Below are positions 43,781 to 54,801 of a DNA stretch of 64,000 nt, one piece after another. A program made the translations under genes and the position numbers. The notes under the pieces were generated by a model that was not told the origin of the DNA, searched no databases, and worked only from the letters and a program-made list of their open reading frames with translations. How positions within the stretch are numbered: position 1 is the first letter of the stretch; each line of letters begins with the position of its first letter. Source of the DNA: Azorinus chamasolen. Taxonomy: Eukaryota; Mollusca; Bivalvia; Cardiida; Solecurtidae. Where the stretch lies: contig OY755238.1 in assembly GCA_963576725.1 (NCBI GenBank), positions 27,485,201-27,549,200 of the forward strand. Reading direction: 5' to 3'.

Positions 43781-44864
43781 CAAAGGTGCCCGACGCATGC
43801 TTGGACTCACCCACGGACCCCCCCCCCCCCCAAAAAAAAAAAACCAACAAAAATAAAAAATAAATATATATATATATTATTTTTTTTAAAAAAAAAGAAT
43901 GTGATCGAAGTATGAGAAACTAGCCTAAAACTATCTATTTGTACCTTAAACCACTCAGAAAAACAGGAAAAACACGACCCGGAAAAAAGTCCTATCGGGT
44001 CTATATATGTATTGAAAGGTACCTAACTACGTCGGATCAGCGGTGGAAAATACAACAGTCATGTTTTTCAAAGTCTTACAGCGAAGCCAATTCAACACCG
44101 ATTTCAATCATTTTGGTCTTGATCCATTCCACATTCCATATACTAAGCGGCACAATTAGTGTTTTCCTTAAATATTGCGCCGTCTTGTCGCTGCAAGACC
44201 GCGAATTTGAAAATACGCTAGAGCGAAACGATGTGACTCCCTACCAGGATGCATATAACTATATAGGGGGATCTGTACTCGTTTAACTTTTCAACAAAAA
44301 TGCGAATTATGGTACTGGAATACAAAAATACTGGAAATAGCCAGCACCGTTTTAACTGCGGTGAGCTGAATGTTTTTCGAGTGTGTTTCAGCATAATTCG
44401 CTTTTGTGTTGAAAAGTTAAACGAATACAGATCCCCCTATATACTTCTATGCATCCTGGCGGGAGTCACATCGTTTCGCTGTAGCGTATTTTCAAGTTTG
44501 CGGGCTTGCAGCGACAAGACAGCGCAATATTTAAGGAATGCACTCACTGTGCCGTTTAGCACATGGAATTTGGAACGGATCAAGACCAAAATTATTGAAA
44601 TCGGTGTTGAATTGGCTTCGCTGTAAGACATTGAAAAACATGACTGTTATATTTTCCGCCGCTGATCTGACAGAGTTAGGTACCTTTCAATACATATACA
44701 TAGACCCGATAGGACTTGTTTCCGGGTCGTGTATTACTTGTTTTTCTGAGTGGTTTAAGGTACAAATAGATAGTTTTAGGCTTGTTTTACATACTTCGAT
44801 CATTTTTTTTTTTGGGGGGGGGGGGGGTCCGTTGGTGAGTCCAAGCATGCGTCGGGCACCTTTG
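43781..44864. mobile_element. Fold-back hAT-like element, unit 2 (1084 bp)
   Basis: Terminal repeats CAAAGGTGCCCGACGCATGC and its complement are flanked by the 8-bp duplication ATTTCTAT (43773-43780 and 44865-44872). The empty site is in unit 1 at 26273-26280. Almost the whole element is one inverted repeat, with a C-run/A-run near the left end mirrored by a T-run/G-run near the right end, and arms sharing CCTATCGGGTCTATATATG. An 8-bp target and CAAAGGTG termini fit the hAT superfamily. It has no transposase, and the centre is partly deleted near 44314-44340. Open frames in it are not supported. Confidence 0.8.
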
Positions 44865-44872
44865 ATTTCTAT

Positions 44873-45345
44873 TAATAGACGTGTTCCATTTATCATGGTT
44901 TATTGTTCGATGTGCATCTGTGGAATGCTGTTTGGTCTTATACGGATACCGACGGCTGCGACCTGCATCCTAACGCATGGATGTTCTTACAATGGACACA
45001 GGTGAGACACTATTAAAATCGTCTGATCTGGATCTACTCTGCAAATGCATAACAAGGCCAGGCTTAAAACAAGAGATAAATCTTGTTCTCCTGGAATGAA
45101 CACATCACTGAGCTGGATGTACTCTGTTTACAAAGAAGTACAAAGGCGTATTTATGGAGTATTAATATGTTAAGAAATATTCTTAATTCAACCTTTTCCC
45201 TCATAGTAAGGCCTATAAATGCTTTTGCAAGCAGAGTAGATCCAGGTCAGACAACTCATGTTCAATGTGTAAATAAATTAATTGACTATGAAGTGTTTTA
45301 TTTTTCCAACTATATGCCACCTGGAGCGCATTTGCAAACGGCTTG
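44873..45345. repeat. MITE relics at the end of unit 2
   Basis: A shortened version of 26281-27100; the satellite unit and palindromic MITE body present in unit 1 are missing between about 45015 and 45025. No gene. Confidence 0.5.
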
Positions 45346-46865
45346 GACCCAGATAAGTCGCCGAGTAACTTGAAGCTGTATGACACTCAGTTAATGTTTC
45401 TCAAATACTTGATCAAATACGAAGTAGTCAAGATTGTATCAGATCCAATTTTGAGCAGACACAATTCTTTCACAATGGGATAAGGATTAATTGATTTGAT
45501 ATTTGCATTTTTTAATTAGTATGAAAACCCATTCCCCTGTTCTTTTTTTATTAAAAAGTTCAATACCTACATGGGAAAATTAGTTACAACGAAATATGGA
45601 AAGTGGAACATTGTAACCATTTTAGAAACTAAAGATCCAGATACGCAGCATTGTTCCTTGAGCATGGATCTACATTGTGTAACACACGTCAGAGTAGCAC
45701 AACTGTATCTGAGACCTCTGAAATAATACAAAGTATTCACCGTGTAGAATATCTGGCAGTTGATCTTGATTTACATCGTCAGCAATGTACTCATATCCGA
45801 CTTGTGACACCTTTGCAGACAATGTAGATCCAGATCAGACAGCTCTGGAAGTTTCTGTCACAATCAAACATTCCCTGCCAATGTGAAATTACAGGAATAT
45901 ATCCATGAAGTAAAACACTCGTAAATTAATAGTCAAGAGGGAAAGTGTTATACATGTAGGGTATTCTCAAAACAATAAACAAAGGGAGACAACCACTCTA
46001 AAGCGACAACTTAAAGAGACAAGATAAAACATATATGAGATTCTAAAGCTGCAGAAGGTTGCTTAATGAAGGATTAACACTATGAAGAATTTTCATCCTT
46101 CATTGAGCTATCACCTGTCTCTACGACCCAGAAGTCGACCTCTATGGTGGTCGCAATAGAGGGGTTTTACTGTAGGGATTCAAATTTAACCCTTTACTTT
46201 ATAATACACCTTTCTACGTCTTTACCAACAGAGTAGGCCCAGGTCAGACAGTCCCTATATGAGCCGCCTGATCAGGTTTTGCTCTGTTTGCTTATGAAAT
46301 AATGTAGATAAATTCTACCGATTTTGTCATGATTAAAACTTCCTTGTTCATAATGCCATCATACAAAACAACGGTTTATTGACATAACAAGTTCTGGTTT
46401 TTAAGTTACCAGATTTACACGTATTGCTGTACGAAACAAACCGCGGATATTAAGATTCATATTCGATAAGTAAACTGTAACTTCTTGTCAACCATGGTGT
46501 GTATTTTTATCTAGTAGGCCTATCACTACCTGGCGGACAACTTACAACAAGATCAGCAATCAAGTAATCATGCGTTATAGAACTATGAATGACGAAACAC
46601 GAGATGTGCCCTTATCACAAACGTGAGTACACTGTATATATTATCTTGCTATATATAACCTTTTTCATGCTGTCCTTTGCAAACAGTCGTATTCGCTTGA
46701 CACGCAGAGTCTCATGATGCAAGCTGTTTGACACTAGGTCAATAATTTTTCAATCGGAAGGAGTCAAATTTGATCCAGATATAAAGTTGAGAAAACATTA
46801 ATTTTTATCCCGCGGGATCGTGTTAACTGATTACACCACCATGCTTTAGCTACCAAAGGTACGGT
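45346..46865. repeat. MITE mosaic, unit 3 left flank
   Basis: It matches 10785-12890 with indels, including CAGAGTAGGCCCAGGTCAGA (about 46220) and a hairpin-MITE right end (GAGGGGTTTTACTGTA, about 46161). The same sequence opens the fourth unit at 63243. No gene. Confidence 0.6.
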
Positions 46866-47240
46866 GTGGACAGTGGTCATGTGGTGTCACATGTGGTGGA
46901 CAGTGGTGTTACAATGATGTCATTTGATCTTTGACATCTAACGGGATTGGGGCTTGTTATTGGCCCCTATTTTTGGTGTGTTTAGTCAGTCTAGACAAAC
47001 CCATTAGAGGGGACAGTCATGTTGATGTAGCTCTCACAACAGGTGCGGGGTTTTAATTACCCGAACAGAATTAAACAAGTGGAAAAGAGCTACAGACAGA
47101 CTGTGAAAACAAGAACCAGTGCAATTTTATATTTAGGACATTTTCGGATATCACAGTCTAAAGTCTATTGTAAACTATCATTTGTATCTACATGTATTTG
47201 ACTTATTCTATTATTAAACATCAAAACGTTGAGTTTGAAA
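46866..47240. other. Private non-coding segment of unit 3
   Basis: About 370 bp have no counterpart in units 1 or 2. The segment opens with short GTGGTGT/GTGGACAGTGG repeats, and includes GGGGCTTGTTATTGGCCCC and TGACATCTAACGGG. No coding or RNA signal was recognised. Confidence 0.4.
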
Positions 47241-47354
47241 TGGTACGTCAGCACAGTCTGCGACAGCTTGTTTGAATGGAGTTGTAGTGCTTAGTTGTAT
47301 GTTCGCTCCCATGGATGTTCGTAGATAGACTGTCATACAATACAGGAAGTAGAA

Positions 47355-47770
47355 CATTGTCGTCATCATAATTAAACAGTGTCATCATCATAATTAAACA
47401 GTATCATCATCATAATCATCATAATTAAACAGTGTCATAATCATAATTAAACATAATTAAACAGTGTCATCATCATAATTAAACAGTGTCATCATCATAA
47501 TTAAACAGTGTCATCATCAACATTATTACCATTTATCATAATAATCGTTACACCTATCGCATATCTTATTCTTCCATCATTATCATCACCATCATCATCA
47601 TTTGTCCTCGTTGTCATCATCAACGCCATGAGTATCACCGTTGATCTTATGAACACTATGGCCTTTACATATGCCATCGTTCAAGTAATAATCGTTATCA
47701 TTACTGGCAACGAATGTATCGACTTCATCTCATCTCTCACCCCGTCAACGCTTTTTTTTGTTTTTTGTTG
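47355..47770. repeat. 22-bp ATTAAACAGTGTCATCATCAT repeat and ATC tract, unit 3
   Basis: About six units of CATCATCATAATTAAACAGT(GT) occupy 47355-47520, followed by imperfect (ATC)n. The 22-bp unit occurs only once or twice in units 1 and 2, so it expanded here. A forward open frame of 94 codons across the tract is not supported. Confidence 0.8.
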
Positions 47771-48815
47771 GATGAGACTTAGCGATCAATGAAGCAACTA
47801 AAATCCAATACAATAACCATCAAATAAATAAAGATATATAGTTTTTTTCATAAGAAACGCAGGTGATAGCTTAATGCAGAGTACAGACAGTTCGAATAGG
47901 ATATTTCTGTATTGTTTACGTTCTGCTTTAAGCACTCACCTGTGTACAACAATACAGGAATCTCCTACAAAAACATATAAAACATATTAACTTCTGAACA
48001 CCCTGACCAGGGTCTGCACTGTTTGTCATTCAAAACATCTAGCCTGTCATACTGAATGGACTCTATATGTAAACATGTTTGGGCTATGCCACTCTCTTTA
48101 TTCAGGATAGGATGAGTTGAACTTTATAACATTTATCCCGTCACAAGGTGTTCTACTATACAGCTTTTGCACACGACCAAACATGTTGTAACCCTTTCAA
48201 CATGCATGCACTATCATTTTGAAACAGTGAAGACCCAGATAACAGGGCTCCGAGTAGAGCCCTGTGATCAGCGTCTGCACTGTTTGTCATTCAAAACCTC
48301 TAGCAAGTATGAGCCTTTCTTACTGAGTGGGCTCTATATTTAAACAACGATGGGCCATTCCACCCTCGTAATTCAGGGTTTAAGGGAACGTTTATCTATA
48401 AGTATACAAATAAACGTTTAACAGTTACACAGACTTGATATCAGATCAATCAATACTCTTGTACACAGTCAACTTGCAATCGATTTATTCACAAGTTTAT
48501 AAAGCAAATACAAGTAACCATTTGCCTGCTAACGCGTCCTAACTGGCATTTGCAAACAGCCTGGACCCAAATGAGACGCCGACTAATCGGGATCCAAACT
48601 TTTTGACACTTGTCAATAGTTTCACAAAAGCGTGTCTCATAAAACTTGATCAACAGCTTCTGAAAATCTCCGATAGTCAAAATTGCACAATGTCCAAATT
48701 TGAGCATACAACATTTTACAGCGGGGCAAGGGCATATACATTTATCTCACGTATCACTCCTTTCCCGAATGCCACATACGGCCAGGAATTGAGCAGATTA
48801 ACATGTGTCCCTTAA
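47771..48815. repeat. MITE mosaic upstream of gene copy 3, part 1
   Basis: It includes a hairpin MITE with an empty TTAA (47928-47931, filled by a 242-bp MITE in unit 1), a CAGTGAAGACCCAGATAACA element at about 48215-48395 and a CATTTGCCTGCTAACGCG element at about 48518-48810. No gene. Confidence 0.6.
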
Positions 48816-49047
48816 CCCGTTTCTTGCTGAATTTTTAAACACATTTCTCCTTCTTTACCCATGTCCTGTTGTATAATTACATATATCTTCACTGTGTACA
48901 CGTATTTCGCTGTGCAATCATTGCTATTGAGTGCTCTGGTTGCACAATCAATTTGTAAATAGTGCATACCCTGATCGGAAGGAGCTGTCTCATCTGGGTC
49001 TTCATTATTTACAGGTAGGTATATTGACGTGAATAGCAATCGAAGGG
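48816..49047. mobile_element. TTAA-flanked MITE private to unit 3
   Basis: It starts CCCGTTTCTTGCTG after TTAA (48812-48815) and ends CGAAGGG before TTAA (49048-49051). It is the reversed relative of 2800-3205. The same target is empty in unit 1 (15638-15641) and holds a different MITE in unit 2. Confidence 0.8.
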
Positions 49048-49051
49048 TTAA

Positions 49052-49474
49052 GCAAGTGATAACCTTAACATTCCTTTCATAGAAACGCCTTTGCAAACAG
49101 AGTATACCCAGATCAGACGGCTCCCGTCAACCGCCTGATGAATGTCTGCCCTGCTCATGCAATTATGATAGATCTGACTCTACAGGTTCTACCAATATCG
49201 AAAAGCATGTGTACAGCAGTCTTTATAAAACTTGATCTAATTAATATTGACGGTGCATTTATTTCTTAAATGAATATTGAACATCTGACCATATCAGGCA
49301 ATTGAGAATTAACTCTGACTCCGAATCAAATGTTTTATAGCACCGTGTCATGAATTAGAATAGAGTCTTTATAGTAAGTTTCGACTGTATATCATTTTGA
49401 CTAAGTGAAAACATTTCAAAATGATTCCATTGACAATCTATTATAGGTTTTATTTATAATTGTATACAAAGTAT
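49052..49474. repeat. MITE relic upstream of gene copy 3, part 2
   Basis: A palindromic-family fragment (ACAGAGTATACCCAGATCAG) matches 15655-16060. No gene. Confidence 0.5.
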
Positions 49475-49494
49475 GTTTGTGGTTTGTTTTTCAG
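49475..49494 (+). promoter_or_regulatory. Probable 3' splice acceptor, gene copy 3
   Basis: TTTGTGGTTTGTTTTTCAG precedes ATGAAGAAAAC. The leader 49495-49833 contains a 14-residue upstream ORF (49495-49539), longer than the 12-residue one in copy 1. Confidence 0.55.
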
Positions 49495-49833
49495 ATGAAG
49501 AAAACTTTGCTCTTCCTACCCATCATCGGCGAGATATGAAGAACGTGATTGCCTATGGCACAAATACATTAAAGATAAGACATTCTTAGCCGGTGACTGA
49601 CAATATCGTTAGTCACATTTAAAACAAAACATACAATTATTTAAATGTATAAGAACTGTAACATTTGTTTAATACGTGTGCGTATACTTCTTTCATCTTG
49701 AAGAGATTTTCATGGAAACAATGGTTAATTCGTTCAATAAACAGAAATACATGTACATTCATACTACACGATGAAAAGATAATGTTTATTTGATAAATGT
49801 GTCAACAAATTTTTGGAGGTGTATCGAATCACA

Positions 49834-52374
49834 ATGGATCTAGAAAAGCAAGTATGGTCAATTCGTGAATCAATTACTTCCAATGTTGACATTTTAGATT
49901 CTTTAAAAGACTTCTCCAAGGAATCTGTGAAAATCATAATACAAAAGCGAGACGAGGAAATAAACAAAGTTGGTTTCGATAACCAAATGGAACACCTTAG
50001 GGCACTTAACTTGATATCGATTCTTTATTTTGCTATCGGGAAGACAGAGGACGCTGTGAAATATAATGATATGGCATTGGAAGTAGATCATAAAAGTATC
50101 AATGCACTGGCTTGCCGCACTTGGTACCATTTAAAAGCACAAGAGTTCTATGAAACCAACATCAGAAGAGAATCGCTTAATAAAATTTTGAAAGAAGGCG
50201 ATCTTTCAAAGATCGTTTCAAAAGCAGAGGTCGCATTTGCGTATTCAAAGCTTGGATTACACATGTACCCAAAGGCTGAGGAACTGTTCAATGTAGTTTT
50301 AGATGAGTGTAACCGCACAAAAGTGCCCGAATACTGTGTTTGTATTTGGAAATTCAGTCTAGCACAAACCATAAGACGACAACTTGATGACCATAATAGT
50401 CACAGTCACAAACCAACAACACTTGAAGAGAATCAAGAGAGATACAAAATCGTGGTTAAGTTATATTCAAGTATAATTAATATGAAAGCTGATAGAGTAG
50501 AGCGTTTTCAGGCAAGAGCGTTTGTAGAGTTAGGTCTGCTCACAAATGATCTTGTCTACAAAAAGAAAAATGTTGACATACTATTTGAAGATGGACAGGC
50601 AAAAGAGCCTAAATCTTATTTCGATACAGCACTTCTGCTACAGCATGACGACGTGTTCGTGTTGGAACGGAGTGGCAAGTTTTACAGGCTGATCGGAAAC
50701 GTAAACAAATCGATTGAGTGTCTTAAAAAGGCCATTGAAATAAACGAAACCTCGTATGCACATCACCATCTTGGTCTCGCGTTAATAGTGAAATTGGAAG
50801 AGAAAATGAACTCGGGTAATTTTGATGAAAACACACAAGCATCGGAGAAACTACGCAACAAGGATGGTACCAACGATCCTAGCCAACAAACATGGGGATT
50901 GCCTACAGAAGACAGCTGTGAACGTTGGGATTCGAAAAGTCATGATCACAACACAGACAATTCCGCAGAACACTACAATAAACATGGCATTGTGCCAAGA
51001 AAAGTAGAGAGTGGTAATTATTCCATGAGAGAATATAAAAGTATTTCAGACAGCAACAGTAAAAAAGGCATGATGAAACAAGTTAACGACGAACAAAAAC
51101 CGAATACAAAACTTGAAGAAGAAAGGTGTCTTTGGAAAATGGTGAAGAGTCCTCCTAGGTTAAGTTACATTCCTGCAAATGAAATGGAAGAAATACTTTA
51201 CCACCTCGACCAGTCTTTCAAACTAAACAATAACATCATAGCACTCCATGATAAAGGTTTACAGCTGCGAAGATCTAGACAATACGAAGACGCTCAAAAT
51301 GTATTCAAATTAGTATTCAATGAACCAACGTGTCCCCCAATGTTCCTTGCTAGCGCATATGAGCAAGCTGCACTTTGCAATATTGATATCACAAGAGAAG
51401 AAGCAATTGACGTAATGAAGAAAAACAAACTTGAGTACGATGCAAAAATGTACTTGCAAAAATCAATTGAGCTTTCATGCAAATTTATCGCTAAAAACCA
51501 AGCATATAGAAAGTGTTGGGTAGCGTTTCCAACTCTGAAGGCCATGCTACTAGGGGAAACAGATGTGAAAAGTAACTTCCGAGAACTTGGAAATCTTTGT
51601 AGAAAACTAAAACATTATTCAGAAGCTCTTGGATTCTTTGAAAAAGCGTTGACACTTGACTGTAGTGAAAATGATAGGAAAGAAGTGCTCATGGACATGG
51701 TCAAAGCCTGTACTGAAAATGAAGACTTCGATGAGGCCATAATGTATTTGAACATGATTGTATGCCAGCCAGACGGCATGGAAAACATTGATCAACAGAC
51801 CTATGTCGATGCACATATCATCGGAGCTATCAATTCTTGGAACAAAGGAGAAAAGGAAATAGCTCGAACGAGATTTAAAGATGCTTTGAACTTTTCTTTC
51901 TCTAAACGACGTTCAGATAAAAATGAAAACATGCAAACTAAAGAGTTTGATGTATATATTCTTAGCTCTGATGTGTCGGAGGACAAGGTGCGTGGTATTT
52001 GTAAACTCCTACGGACTGTAGGACTTGGCGTTACTTTCAACTCTGAGGACGGGATGCTTGGACATATGAAAAGTAGAATAAAGTTCGAAATGATGGAAAA
52101 AAGCAAATCTATTGCAGTATTTATAGGCGAAGACGATAGAAAGGAAGATGTATGCGAACTGGAGATGTTTGCAAATGATTTCTACCAAGGGTTAACCGTC
52201 ATATCAGAGTCATACAGGGCAAAGAAGGATCCAATATTCCGCCAATTTCCATGTATGGAGTATGAGAAAACACTATTTGAAAACATTGAAGAGATTACAA
52301 AAGATCACTTGTTATGGGTACAGCGATTTTTGTTCACGGTCTTTGGTATGGAATCAAGAGTATCTAACAATTGA
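49834..52374 (+). CDS. TPR-repeat protein with C-terminal TIR domain, copy 3 (intact)
   Basis: The protein is 846 residues, probably cytosolic. ATG 49834 is equivalent to the start of copy 1 and has the same ACAATGG context. TPR-like helices match copy 1: ISILYFAIGKTEDAVKYNDM, YSKLGLHMYPKAEELF, SGKFYRLIGNVNKSIECL, KHYSEALGFFEKAL and a final SWNKGEKEIARTRFKDAL. The TIR domain starts at residue 705 (FDVYILSS), with VTFNSEDGMLG and FIGEDDRKEDVCELEMFA; E777 is the candidate catalytic Glu. Differences from copy 1 cluster in the N-terminal third and in the polar linker (about 327-440), while residues of about 480-560 and the TIR domain are nearly identical. The stop codon is followed within 5 bp by sequence that lies about 45 bp further downstream in copy 1, a small 3' deletion. 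Function is inferred from domains: a TIR that may cleave NAD+, or recruit partners, under control of a TPR scaffold. Confidence 0.85.
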   Translation: MDLEKQVWSIRESITSNVDILDSLKDFSKESVKIIIQKRDEEINKVGFDNQMEHLRALNLISILYFAIGKTEDAVKYNDMALEVDHKSINALACRTWYHLKAQEFYETNIRRESLNKILKEGDLSKIVSKAEVAFAYSKLGLHMYPKAEELFNVVLDECNRTKVPEYCVCIWKFSLAQTIRRQLDDHNSHSHKPTTLEENQERYKIVVKLYSSIINMKADRVERFQARAFVELGLLTNDLVYKKKNVDILFEDGQAKEPKSYFDTALLLQHDDVFVLERSGKFYRLIGNVNKSIECLKKAIEINETSYAHHHLGLALIVKLEEKMNSGNFDENTQASEKLRNKDGTNDPSQQTWGLPTEDSCERWDSKSHDHNTDNSAEHYNKHGIVPRKVESGNYSMREYKSISDSNSKKGMMKQVNDEQKPNTKLEEERCLWKMVKSPPRLSYIPANEMEEILYHLDQSFKLNNNIIALHDKGLQLRRSRQYEDAQNVFKLVFNEPTCPPMFLASAYEQAALCNIDITREEAIDVMKKNKLEYDAKMYLQKSIELSCKFIAKNQAYRKCWVAFPTLKAMLLGETDVKSNFRELGNLCRKLKHYSEALGFFEKALTLDCSENDRKEVLMDMVKACTENEDFDEAIMYLNMIVCQPDGMENIDQQTYVDAHIIGAINSWNKGEKEIARTRFKDALNFSFSKRRSDKNENMQTKEFDVYILSSDVSEDKVRGICKLLRTVGLGVTFNSEDGMLGHMKSRIKFEMMEKSKSIAVFIGEDDRKEDVCELEMFANDFYQGLTVISESYRAKKDPIFRQFPCMEYEKTLFENIEEITKDHLLWVQRFLFTVFGMESRVSNN

Positions 52375-52418
52375 ATCGGATCATCACCTAAATAGGTTAT
52401 ATGTGCCAGTTCGTTTAA

Positions 52419-52649
52419 CCTTTTCCCTAATGTAAACACTTTTTCACGCCTTTGCAAACATAATAGACCCATAGCCGACTATTACCGTGTGATCAGAGTC
52501 AGTTCTTTTTTGATACGAAACACTATAGATTTGATTCTACAGTTTCTGTCATGGTCAACAATTCCGTTGTTAATGGTGCTGTTCAAAAGTTGATTAATTA
52601 ATATTTATGATGTCATTATGTCTTAAATGAATATTAATCAGGTAAAGGG
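52419..52649. mobile_element. TTAA-type MITE downstream of gene copy 3
   Basis: It runs from CCTTTTCCCTAATG after TTAA (52415-52418) to GGTAAAGGG before TTAG. It is orthologous to 19065-19295. Confidence 0.7.
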
Positions 52650-52714
52650 TTAGGTTACTACAGCACGTTAAGATTATCCTCTGCTATTGAGTGATAGCAT
52701 ACGTCAGTCATATA

Positions 52715-52720
52715 AATAAA
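52715..52720 (+). promoter_or_regulatory. Candidate poly(A) signal for gene copy 3
   Basis: AATAAA occupies the position of the copy 1 signal (19361-19366), 341 bases after the stop. Confidence 0.35.
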
Positions 52721-52823
52721 CAGGTTGAATTCATATCTGCACCATTAGTTCACAAAGAACAGACACATGTTAGAAACGTCGTATACTTTGTCAATTCTCT
52801 GGAATCGCCTCGTTGCGATTAGG

Positions 52824-52906
52824 GTGTCCATGATCGAGCGGTTATGATCTTCGAGTGACAGTCACTTAGCCTCTCATCTATGTGGTTCGAATCCCGGTCT
52901 AGGCAT
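52824..52906 (+). mobile_element. tRNA-like sequence, unit 3
   Basis: A-box-like TGATCGAGCGG lies at 52831-52841 and an exact B box GGTTCGAATCC at 52884-52894. It is nearly identical to unit 1. Confidence 0.55.
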
Positions 52907-54561
52907 TTTATATTTCATGTGAGGAAGCCTTCCGACATGCTTGCCGTATGTCGATGGTTCCACCCGGGCGTTCTTCTGTGCTCATAACAATGCAATTTGT
53001 TCCGAGGCGGAAATAACATCTGGGATCTTCCCCAACATTTAATTAGCCGGGCGTAAACGATATGATTAGCTGGTTAATTAGCCGCACGATATGACTGAAA
53101 TACGGTTCAAGTAAGGTAAACCCCAATACAAAAAGCAGTGTTCAAGATGTTTCTAAAATGTGGTCAAAGCACATATTTGGTTGAGAATAAAGTATTAAAA
53201 TAGATATTATGTCAAACATGTTGGTCCAGATAAGATGCGTAAATTAAAACATTTTCATGAATAGCTCCTTTATTTCTCCACCAAACCATATATTGTGACT
53301 ACTCTTTAGAATCATCTCTTCGAGACAATTCTAAAGAGTGACCACAGTATAGAGTTTGGTGGAGAAATGACATTGTAGTATTTGGGCACCTTTATCTGTA
53401 GCTCTGTAAATTATTCAATACGCAAACAAAGTAAATTCTGATCAGACGCCTCCAATAGGAGCTGTCTGATCTGTGTATTCTGTTTGAAAATGTGTTAGAA
53501 TGCGTATTTGCGTATTTAATATCCATGTAAGAAATAATGAGAAAATGGATATTTATTGGCTGGAATTTTAGAACGGTATATGAATCAGTTCTACAAGTGT
53601 ATTTTAATTTCATAACCAAACAGAAAAAACCTTGATCAGACGGCTCCTACAGTTGCGGTCTGACCGTGGGTCTACACTGTTTGCAAAGGTGTGAAAAGAC
53701 GTTTATATGAGGGGGTGTGTTTAAGCCCTTTGAATGCTGAGCATTTAAAGTGGAATGGTCCATCATTGTTTAATAATAGATTCAAATTAGTGGGCAAGGG
53801 TATAATTTACCAGATTATTTTGATTTGCTTAATGCAGGATGAAAATCATGCAGGAGCTTCTTTTAGGTGTTTTCTGCATGACTTTCTCCTACATAAAGCT
53901 GCCAACTGCCTTAACATTTTGCTTGATATACATGCCTTTTCATGCATTTGTGAAAATGCGAACAGATCTGACGGTCTGTATGAGACTTTTGATCAGAATC
54001 TGCTCTGTTTGCATATGTGGACAGAGTACATACGTATTAGAAGGAATGCTTTCTGATTTGCTCTGTTTGCTTATGAAACTATACAGGTGAGATTCTACAG
54101 TTTCTGATGAGGTAGAAATATTATGTGGCCATGCACCATTATAAAATTTAGCCAATAAATATTAATGATGCCATTCAGGGGGAGGGGGTAGGGGATATAT
54201 TGTTTTTTCCCTTGTCTTTCTGTCTGTTGGTTGGTTTGTGCAACTTATGGAGGCGAACGTTTTCAGACATGCGATCATTGTAAAGGGTGAATTATTCATA
54301 TCAATGTCAAAGGTCAAATTTCGTGTCAAATTTAGATTGGAAAAAAGTAAGTTGTCATTGTCCAACATACATCCTTCAAATTTGGCATGCATATGCAATT
54401 TATGGAAGCAAACATTTTTAGGGGGTGACTTATTGAGTTCAATTTAGCTATACTTTTTTCATCATTCAGCATCCATCCTTCAAACTTGTCATGCATATGC
54501 TACTTATGGAGGCAAATATTTTCACGGGTGACTTATTAAGGTGATAAGGTGACTATTTTAA
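52907..54561. repeat. MITE mosaic and spaced repeats, unit 3
   Basis: It includes a short GCCGGGCG repeat (53038-53092), the hairpin element at 53272-53368, palindromic-family fragments at 53620-53710 and 53935-54080, and a shortened spaced TTCAAACTTGG array (54170-54550). It matches 19550-21580 with several deletions. No gene. Confidence 0.6.
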
Positions 54562-54801
54562 CCCTGCCATCCATGAGTAGTTGTGTAAGAAATAACGATG
54601 TCATGAATATTAATTAGATAAATGTGTTATAATAGCACATTGACACAGGCTTTTTGGCCATACAGAAACAGTAAAATTATATCTGTATTATACCATAAGC
54701 AAACAAAGCAGACCCTGATCAGACGGCTCCTATAGGAGCCATCTGATCTCGATATACTCTGTTTACAAAGGCATAGAAAGGCGTATTTATGGAGAAATGG
54801 G
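54562..54801. mobile_element. TTAA-flanked MITE, unit 3
   Basis: It lies between TTAA at 54558-54561 and 54802-54805, orthologous to 21583-21822 and 38096-38335. Confidence 0.75.

Larger units (their letters stand above)
27101..45345. repeat. Segmental repeat unit 2 (about 18.2 kb)
   Basis: It has the same order as units 1 and 3 but lacks the equivalent of about 10925-12890. It carries the private insertion at 28780-29800 and a tRNA-related insertion near 31240-31440. Its gene copy is broken. Its distal part (41530-45345) is almost identical to unit 3 (58860-63242), while its gene region is the most diverged of the three. Confidence 0.85.

Noticed and set aside
43939..44626. Open frames of 108-115 codons in the fold-back element
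   Set aside because: The same sequence reads in both arms on opposite strands because the element is an inverted repeat; no transposase motif is present.
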